Source: Brachionus plicatilis (lineage: Eukaryota; Rotifera; Eurotatoria; Ploima; Brachionidae). Taken from it: DNA of 64,000 bases. The notes below the pieces were generated by a model. It worked only from the letters and a program-made list of their open reading frames with translations. It was not told the origin of the DNA and searched no databases. Location: contig QEOQ01000192.1 of the NCBI GenBank assembly GCA_010279815.1, forward strand, positions 666,961 to 730,960. The letters are read 5' to 3'. This document shows, piece after piece, positions 56,999 through 64,000 of the stretch. Every line of letters starts with the position of its first letter. Within the stretch, counting starts at the first letter, position 1. The translations under genes and the position numbers were made by a program.

Positions 56999-58162
56999 AT
57001 GTTTGTTTGTGCGGAGACACAGCCATAGTGCAGTCGATCTAAACATTTTGACTTTTAGATATCGATTTTTGTGAGATAGAAAGAAATTACCATTCTAATG
57101 GAAAATGTCAAAATTTTCATTCCTAGATAAGATAATTAGAAAAAAAAGCAATTTAATTTATGAGCCAAGATTTCACTTGTTTATCTTCCATTCTATTTGC
57201 CTAATCTAATTTGAGAATATTTTCCCAATTTATCTTCTGTCGAAATCCATTGCTACAAATTCTGATAAAATGAGATCAAATTAAGATTTTATTAATTAAA
57301 ATTTTTTTGATTTTTTCGTCAAATTTTCGATGAATCATTGTTTTTTCCTTGTAGAAAATGATAACTGATGCAAAATAATGAATTTTCATATTTTTGATCA
57401 ATGTTAAATTCAAAATTTGGCAATTATTTTTGTACCAAAAAAAAGAAAAATTAAATTTTGCATTTTAATAAAATTAGAAACTCTTTGATTCAACGATTTA
57501 ACAGCTATTTTGTTAAATTTTATGATTTTGGGAAAAAATCATTTTAAGAGCAAAAATATAATAAAATAAATTTTTTTCAAACAAAAACTTAAATTTGACT
57601 AAATTTAATTTTGCATTCATTCTGCAAACTTTGGCATTTAAAAAAATTGAAATTTCTTGATTTAATGATTTAATTTTTATTTAATTTCATTTTTTCATTT
57701 TAGGCTTAAATCACCTTGAAAGCTAAAATAAAATATTTTTTGCTCATTTACATTAATTAAACATCATCAATATTATTTTAACAAAAATATTGTGAAAACT
57801 TTGTACAAAAATAAAAGAGTGATTTACGATCACAAATATTTTTTTTCGTTTCAATTTGATGCACAAATAAAAAAATTTAAAAATATAAAAAATTAAAAAA
57901 AAAACCTTATTTATTTTAAACATTTTTTGATTTAACTTTTTGATTTTTTTCAATTGCTCTGCTGTTTCCCAAAATTTCGGCAAAATATTTTGTGCCAAAA
58001 AAGAAAAATTAAATTCTGCATTCATTATCTTAATTTACAGATTTAAAAAAAAAACTTTGATTTGGCTTGATTTAATGATTTTACAACCATTTCTTCAATT
58101 TTCTATTTTTAGTTTTTAATTCTATTTTTAAAATCACTTCAAGAGCTAAAATAGAATAAATT

Positions 58163-58180
58163 TTGTTGTTGTTGTTGTTG
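58163..58180 (+). repeat. (TTG)n microsatellite
   Basis: About six TTG units, followed by a less AT-rich 150-bp segment (GACCGTGGGGCTTGATTGC ...) that may be a decayed repeat. A second TTG run lies at 62068-62092. Confidence 0.6.
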
Positions 58181-60578
58181 TTTAATTATTACATATGATC
58201 TTAATTTATCTTAAAGGACCGTGGGGCTTGATTGCTTAAAATTAATTCGAAGCCCAAATTTCCACTAATTCTTTCCAGTGATCTCTTCTGGAAATATAAT
58301 GGAAAAAAATATTTCTCTTATTTTCATCAAATCAATACATGGTTTTATAACAACGCCTGGTATTTATTTCAAATGCTGAAAGCTTAATTATCTTTTCCCT
58401 TTTCCGTTTTTATATGCCACTTCACCTTTGATAAATTAATCAACGTTCGAATTAAAAAAACTGAAAAAAAAAATTATTAATAATCTAATTATACATTTTA
58501 TTTTATAATTTATTGATCGGCGAACGTCCCTTAGATATAAAAATTTATCTCTTATTCAAAAATGTTGCTCTTTCTCCCAAAATCCCAAAGAAACCTTTAG
58601 ACATAAATTGTCTATTAGTTTTCAATTGTGTTTGTCCTATAAAATATGAACTTTTTTTTTGATATTAATTTAACTTCCGGTCTAAATTTTGTTTAATTGT
58701 CTCAATTTTGAAATATGAGAGCAATCCAGGCTCACCAAATTTTAGACAACAATGGATCCAAATAGAAAAAATATCGATAGTTTAAGAGTCAATTAGTTAC
58801 AGACTGTAGCTAACCTTAACTAAATCTAAAAATGCCCTCAACAAAAAAATATTAATTTTTAAATGTTTAACATTTTTTCTGACAGAAAGTTTGATATAGA
58901 TTAAAATTTGTAATTTAAATTTTTTTTCTTTTCATTATAAACTTTTTTTTTCAAAAATGAAATTAAAAGTGTAACACAATTTAACTCCAAAAGAAATGAA
59001 CTTGAAGTTCGCCTTATTTCTAAAAGTAGTAGATAAGAGTTTAAGATATTTTTATTTAAAATTTTTCCAACAAAAAAAAATAAACTTAATAGGTAAAAAT
59101 TCAAAAATTAGCTCTGTTTTTTACAATATCTAAATAATATTTAAATTTTTCATTATTCTTTTGCTGAACGCTAAATCAAAGCAGTTATCTCCTTGTAATT
59201 AAATTTAAGAAAAAGGAATTTTTTTAAATTAGTTTTTAAGACAACGAAAATAGAGCATTAAATACAAAGGTTAAAGAAAAGGCTCGAAAAAAGTTTATCT
59301 TCCAGATTGGAATTTTTTTCGCATTAAATAAAAGGTTTCAAAATTTTAAAATTTTGAAAATTCTTTTTTGTATTTTTAACAACCCAAAAATTCTAATTGA
59401 TTGTCTTTTTTTATTAATCGAAAATAAATAAAAATCTCCCTATTTATTTCAAATTTTATTTTTTTTTTAATTTTTTAGAAAATCAAAAAAAAACATTTCC
59501 TATTCTGAAAACCAAATTGCATTTTTAAAAAGCATTTCGCCTATAAGAAGAATATCGCCAATATTCTATCAGCTGCGAATATCGCTAGTCAGCTGTCTGA
59601 AGGGTTAATGCTAAGCAAAAGAAAAATGAAAAAAATAAACATTATTTAGATATTGTAGAAAATAAAGCTAATTATTGAATTTTTTCCAATTTATTTTATC
59701 TTTTTTAATGGAAAATATTTTACAATAAAATATTTTAAACTCAAATCTACTACTTTTAGAAGTAAAGCGAACTTTAAGTTGATTTCTATTGGAGTTATTA
59801 GCATCCAAACCATGCTTTATTTTTAGTATCATTTTTGAAAAAAAAATAATCAAAAAAAATTAAATTTTGATAAATTAGAATAAAACCAAATAATTTGGAC
59901 AAAGCTAATTTTTTCGTTTCCCTATAATTAGGTTTAATTTTTGTCAAAAAAAGCTAAAGTTGAACATTGCTAATGAAAAATAAGCTAGATAATCTCTAAG
60001 GAGAGAGGAAGGTACAGGTCGAGTGTGTGAATATTAAGCTTAGTATTTAGTTAAACACTTTATTTAAAATAAGTTTAGAAAATAACAATGATCTCTCTTT
60101 TCTCTCTAAATAAAAAGCTATACATTATGTTGCAAAAATTTAAAAATTAATTAATTTATTAATCTAAAATTGTTTATTTATTGAATTTGACCAAAAATTC
60201 AGTGCAAAAGAAAAAAATAGATTAATTAATAACTAATTTGTAGAATTTTTCGGCACAAAAATATAATTATCTTTTAAATATTTAAAATCAAAAAACTTCC
60301 TTTAAAAATTATAAAATGAAAGTCGGTTCAAAAATTTAGAAATTCGGATAATCCAAAATATTAAACAATTATAACAATCTTTTTACACATATTTACATAT
60401 CTTCCAATTTTGAGTAAATTGTGCTCTTAAACTGCTTAATTTAAATACTCTCCAACTCCTCATGATGAATATAAAGCGGGTTTTGATTCAAGATATGTCG
60501 AATACCCGACTACATTGGGTAACTGCTTTCTGACTATTTCTTCTTTCTTTCCTGAACTGATCAATACTTTTTTATCTA

Positions 60579-60818
60579 TTGATGAATTAACCTCCTATAA
60601 GGAGAAGCAAAAATTAAAAAAATTACAAATCAAAAAAAAATTCATAAAGAAATAATAAAAAATTTAATAAATAAATTAATTTAATTTAATACTTAAACAT
60701 TTTTCACCTGTCATTACTTACATTGTGTTAAATATTTTAACTTATTTTACTTTTATCTTATATTTCCTTTACATTTTTATTTTATTTTTTTTTCTGAAGG
60801 AGCTTTAGCTAGGCACAG
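60579..60818 (+). repeat. Composite hairpin repeat
   Basis: Starts GATGAATTAACCTCCTATAA with the small hairpin CCTCCTATAAGGAG and ends CTGAAGGAGCTTTAGCTAGG plus CACAG and a TAAA-rich tail. A shorter relative at 61537-61637 has the same two motifs about 55 bp apart, which suggests the two motifs belong to one element with a variable AT-rich middle. Confidence 0.5.
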
Positions 60819-60890
60819 ATAAAAAAAATAAAAAATGTCCTTTCAGAACAACATTGCTGTATTTATAGCCTGGTCATGTCACTTTACCAA

Positions 60891-61172
60891 CAGGGTTGTT
60901 TAAAAGTCCCAAAAAAAAGTCCAAGTCCGGACTTTTTTTTTTAAATTTGCTAGATCAGACTTCATATCAAAAAATGTATATACTCTTGGGTTGTTTAATG
61001 CAAATAGATTTGCCATATTTCAGAATTTTCTTGCAATTTTAGCATAAAAGTCTTCACAATTCCTCGTAAGTATTCAAAATTTTAAAGCCTGGACTTGGAC
61101 TTTTTATAGAAAAATTTAAAAAAAGTCCGGACTTGGACTTGACATGAGATTTGTGACTTTTAAACAACTCTG
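60891..61172. mobile_element. hAT-like MITE, 282 bp
   Basis: Begins CAGGGTTGTTTAAAAGTCCC and ends GACTTTTAAACAACTCTG, so the ends are inverted repeats of about 18 bp with the CAGRGTTG signature of hAT elements. Subterminal AGTCCAAGTCCGGACTT words occur at both sides. The flanking octamers TTTACCAA and TATACTAC agree at 5 of 8 bases, consistent with a decayed 8-bp target duplication. No ORF. Most complete copy of a family also seen at 11592, 26418 and 28416. Confidence 0.75.
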
Positions 61173-61536
61173 TATACTACAATATTTCTAATAAAAATGG
61201 TTAATCATGGTTTGGATGGAAGAACTAGTAAGAGATTGAGTTGGTAATTTTTATTAGACTGTAGGAAAAATATGAAAAACTTTACATTGAATAAAATTTT
61301 TTCTTGGAATATTTTGAGAAAATCTTAAAAAACATTTTAAAAATTCCAGCAAATTATACTAAAATATTACTATCTTCATCTTATTTTTATTTTGATCAGA
61401 AAAGTTATTAAATTTATTTTTTTTAATTTATTAATCAAAAATAAATTAATATTATACTAAAATCTAAAATCGCTCTTTTTTCGGTTTTTCATTGAGACAA
61501 CATCCGTCACATAAAGTAATTTATTAATTTATTTAT

Positions 61537-61637
61537 TTGTGATTAACTTCCTTCAGGAGAAGTAAAGTAAAGATAAATAAAAAAAACTAGAGTTTAAATA
61601 AGTGTAAAAAAGTCAAAAGAGCTCATGCTCGATACAG
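61537..61637 (+). repeat. Composite hairpin repeat, short copy
   Basis: GATTAACTTCCTTCAGGAGAAG, an AT-rich middle of about 55 bp, then GAGCTCATGCTCGATACAG and ATA-rich tail. Same order of motifs as 60579-60818. Confidence 0.5.
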
Positions 61638-62067
61638 ATATACAAATAGATAAAATAAATTGTAAAGAAAAAAATAGAAATAGAAAAAAAAAAGAATTTA
61701 CAATTTAAATTTAGTAAAGTTTGGTTGACCAAGAAAGGTGAGTCTCAATTAGGTTCAATAAGTTGATCAAATTTTGTAGAACAAAAATCCAAACACTAGA
61801 TGAGAATATTTTCTGCCTAGCGAATTAAGCCATTAATGGAAATGCAATGCGAAAAATGAACTTTTCGACCAGCTGGTTTTTCAATTCAAACTTCTAATTA
61901 ATTCATGGAAAAAGAAATGTATTTTCATAATTTTGAACTGATAGATATGCTCTAGAAAATAAAAAAATGTTCAAAAAAAAAAAGTTTAAATGATGTGATT
62001 AAAATTTGGGGTTCATTTAGAAAAAAGATAGAATTGTCTAAAATTTGAACCAGTTTAAAATGAGATT

Positions 62068-62092
62068 TTTGTTGTTGTTGTTGTTGTTGTTG
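62068..62092 (+). repeat. (TTG)n microsatellite
   Basis: About eight TTG units in intergenic DNA. Confidence 0.7.
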
Positions 62093-63504
62093 TAAAAGAT
62101 AAAAAACAAATTTTCAAATTTACCTTCATGTGTTTTGACTGACCTTTTAAGCTACATCTAGCCAAGCGATGTATTTATCCCCGCTGGTTATTTCAGGGAA
62201 AATTTAGACACAAATTGAAAATGTCAAAATTTTAAAAAATATGATAAACATCATGCTACACAAGTGTTCCAAAAAAGCAAACTAAATCTAGACTAAACTT
62301 AGCTTTTAATTAGTTCATGTGTCGAGTACTTTAGAAGATAGTTAGTAAATCGATAATTATTGATTAAGTACTGGTATCAGACAAAAAATAGCTTAGAAAC
62401 ATATGCTGGCCAGCTCTATGAACCAGATTTGTTGGGTATGAATTTGTGCACTTGTTGGAGTGAGAGGAGAAAAAATCGATTTTTGTTTCGCTCTGATTTT
62501 TTGTTTATCCTGTGATTATCGATTAATTTTTTTTTATTTTCCGCTCGGGATTCGGTTCTCAGAGCGTAAATAATACCTTATATTTGTCATATCAGTCTAT
62601 CGCCTAGGGGAGCTTGTTTTGACACCACTTTCTTTATTTTTAATTAAATAATTTTGTTAGATTTCAATCAAAGGTCCTCTAGTTTTAGATTACGGCTTTT
62701 ATAGAGCGACAGTTGAAATTTTATCATTCAACTTAAGTGTTAAATTTCGATTCTTTTTTTATCTGTGAAAATAAGTCGGATGTTTTTCTATAATAAGGCT
62801 GATTTTTTCTGATTTTGTTTTTCGCTTTAAAAGCATGTTCATGCTTAGCTTAATGTGAAGCTTAATTAAGTTACAGCTTATCCTGATTAATTATAGCTTA
62901 TGATTGAATATAATTTACCTTAAAAAATGAATAGATGAAAAGCAATTTAGCCCATTTTAATTTTTAGATTTTTTTTGTAGTTTGCTTATAATTTTATTTT
63001 TTTTTGTAGATTTTTTTCATAAAGTTAAATCAATAATTTTCAAAGGATCTAAAATAACAGTTAAAAAACTTAAAAGAATTGAATCTTCAAGAACTTTAGT
63101 TGGTTTGAGTTGGTTTTTAGTTGGTTGGTGTCTATTTGGAGTTTTTTAAAGAAAAAAAAAAAAGAAAGGAAAAAAGAAAAAGAAAAAGCAAAGAACAATT
63201 TGAATAATAATTATTGAAATTAAAAATTAACATTTTAAAGGAGATATTAAAAAAAAAAAAAAAATTCTATAGCATTAATTTTGTCTTATTTGATTTTACT
63301 TTTAATCATTCCTTTTTTTTTGTCTTGCTTTCCTAAAACTTCAATTTTGTAAACACGTATCGCAAACTTCATCATGTTTCAATATATCTATTTTAATTCC
63401 AAACTCTCACAAACTTTTTTCATATTTTTATTTTTATTTTACTTAACTTTTAAATTTTTAATTTTTAATTTTACTTAACTTAATTTTTATTTTTTTATTT
63501 TATT

Positions 63505-63529
63505 CTGAAGGAGCTTAAGCTCGGTACAG
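63505..63529 (+). repeat. GGAGC-hairpin repeat
   Basis: CTGAAGGAGCTTAAGCTCGG followed by TACAG and AAATAAATAAA. The flanking TTTTATTTTATT and AAATAAATAAA tracts are complementary. Confidence 0.6.
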
Positions 63530-63569
63530 TTAACAAATAAATAAAAAAATAATCTTCAAGAACTGAACC

Positions 63570-63800
63570 TTCGACAACAGATCACTCAATTGGCGAAGTG
63601 GCTACTTCGGTGCAATGAGCGAGTACTTTGAAAATAATATTTTTCGAAAAGAAACACAGAAAAGGCCTGTCCAAGATTTTTACTCTGACTTTCTATACGC
63701 TTTCGGTGAGCACGTCAAGTTATTTGTCAAAATAAGTCAGGTCAGGCCGCTAACAGGAACCATCATGGTGGAATACCGAAATTGCTTCACTTGCTCGTAA
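63570..63800 (+). CDS. Unplaced coding-like frame at the window edge
   Basis: An open frame from about 63573 reads DNRSLNWRSGYFGAMSEYFE and continues through DFYSDFLYAFGEHVKLFVK to a stop at 63800. Composition is gene-like, in contrast with the preceding A/T tracts. The first ATG in frame is at 63615. I do not recognise it; a retroelement gag-like fragment or an exon of a gene extending beyond the window are possibilities. No splice signals were fixed. Confidence 0.35.
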   Translation, partial: FDNRSLNWRSGYFGAMSEYFENNIFRKETQKRPVQDFYSDFLYAFGEHVKLFVKISQVRPLTGTIMVEYRNCFTCS

Positions 63801-63887
63801 AAAGAGACGAGTTTTTATCTGCAGACGTATTGACAGGCATAATGAAGAGTAGATACTGATGTAAGCTGGTCAAGCACGTGGTGAAAA

Positions 63888-63991
63888 ATGGCATCATCGA
63901 GTAAGAGCGCTAGTGCATCTAAAGCTAATTTACTCCTACAAGAACCGGCACTACTGGTCAAGGGAAAGCATATCAGCTTTGATGGATTTGG
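63888..63991 (+). CDS. Probable first exon of a gene continuing beyond the window
   Basis: ATG at 63888 opens MASSSKSASASKANLLLQEP, continuing to KGKHISFDGF, and meets a donor GG|gtaacc at 63991 just before an in-frame stop. Low-AT composition and a Ser/Ala-rich leader followed by a hydrophobic/polar block look like a real N-terminus. The rest lies outside the window, so no function can be given. Confidence 0.4.
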
Positions 63992-64000
63992 GTAACCAAA

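Larger units (their letters stand above)
56428..63887. other. Repeat-rich region upstream of srGAP
   Basis: No convincing complete gene. It contains a GTTTACCA inverted repeat (56974-56998), two TTG microsatellites (58163, 62068), a hAT-like element (60891-61172) and several GGAGC-hairpin repeats (60794, 61619, 63505). Less AT-rich patches occur at 56880-57050, 62440-62640 and 63550-63990. Short frames at 57753, 58901 and 59668 are low-complexity. 63615-63800 is gene-like but unplaced. Confidence 0.45.

Noticed and set aside
63590..63625. TGGCGAAGTGG resembling a tRNA box A
   Set aside because: No box B (GGTTCGA-type) follows at tRNA or SINE spacing, and no cloverleaf can be drawn.

Overview
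This is a very AT-rich animal genomic window. The genes are split by canonical GT-AG introns, many of them only 50-65 nt long, and the intergenic DNA is saturated with A/T runs, hairpins and remnants of small DNA transposons. HID1, an srGAP-type F-BAR/RhoGAP/SH3 protein, the ciliary microtubule inner protein CIMIP2C and U1 snRNA genes show that it is metazoan. The compact introns, the RING/coiled-coil protein and the base composition would fit a monogonont rotifer (Brachionus-like). That assignment is inference, not proof.

Layout. 1-3.8 kb holds no gene. 3.8-6.6 kb (+) carries an intronless GDP-mannose 4,6-dehydratase (GMD), then a nucleotide-sugar transporter of the SLC35 type. 8.6-13.4 kb (+) is a complete seven-exon HID1 gene, reconstructed here as 794 aa. 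15.25-15.97 kb (+) is a four-exon CIMIP2C gene, followed by a two-exon orphan gene at 16.1-16.7 kb. 17.8-18.8 kb (-) is a damaged von Willebrand A-domain gene. 21.29-22.15 kb is a complete 856-bp Mutator-like DNA element with matching terminal inverted repeats, an 8-bp target duplication and an internal SWIM zinc-finger/AT-hook ORF. 22.6-24.0 kb (-) is a RING/coiled-coil (TRIM-like) gene. 27.5-28.1 kb (+) holds two divergent U1 snRNA genes. 31.2-32.5 kb (-) is a proline-rich, one-EF-hand protein with articulin-like repeats, and 33.1-33.4 kb (+) is a small two-exon orphan. 36.96-38.05 kb (-) is a second GMD gene whose coding region is almost identical to the first but whose flanks are unrelated. 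39.8-56.4 kb (-) is a complete eight-exon srGAP gene (about 1300 aa by my splicing) with large introns full of repeats. 56.4-63.9 kb is repeat-rich intergenic DNA, and the last 110 bases probably contain the first exon of another gene.

How the genes relate. GMD makes the GDP-4-keto-6-deoxymannose precursor of GDP-fucose, and the neighbouring SLC35 protein would move a nucleotide sugar into the Golgi lumen. HID1 acts at the trans-Golgi/dense-core vesicle step, CIMIP2C inside ciliary doublet microtubules, and srGAP at the plasma membrane and actin cortex. No operon-like logic links them.

The most unusual signals are: (1) a U1 snRNA variant with a changed 5'-splice-site-pairing base (C9 to U), in a window where A is the commonest last exon base (8 of 18 introns I could place); (2) two GMD genes identical almost only within the coding sequence; (3) the small Mutator-like element that keeps only a SWIM/AT-hook ORF; and (4) an apparent 28-nt intron in srGAP. 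All exon joins were made by eye from family similarity and splice signals, without transcript data.
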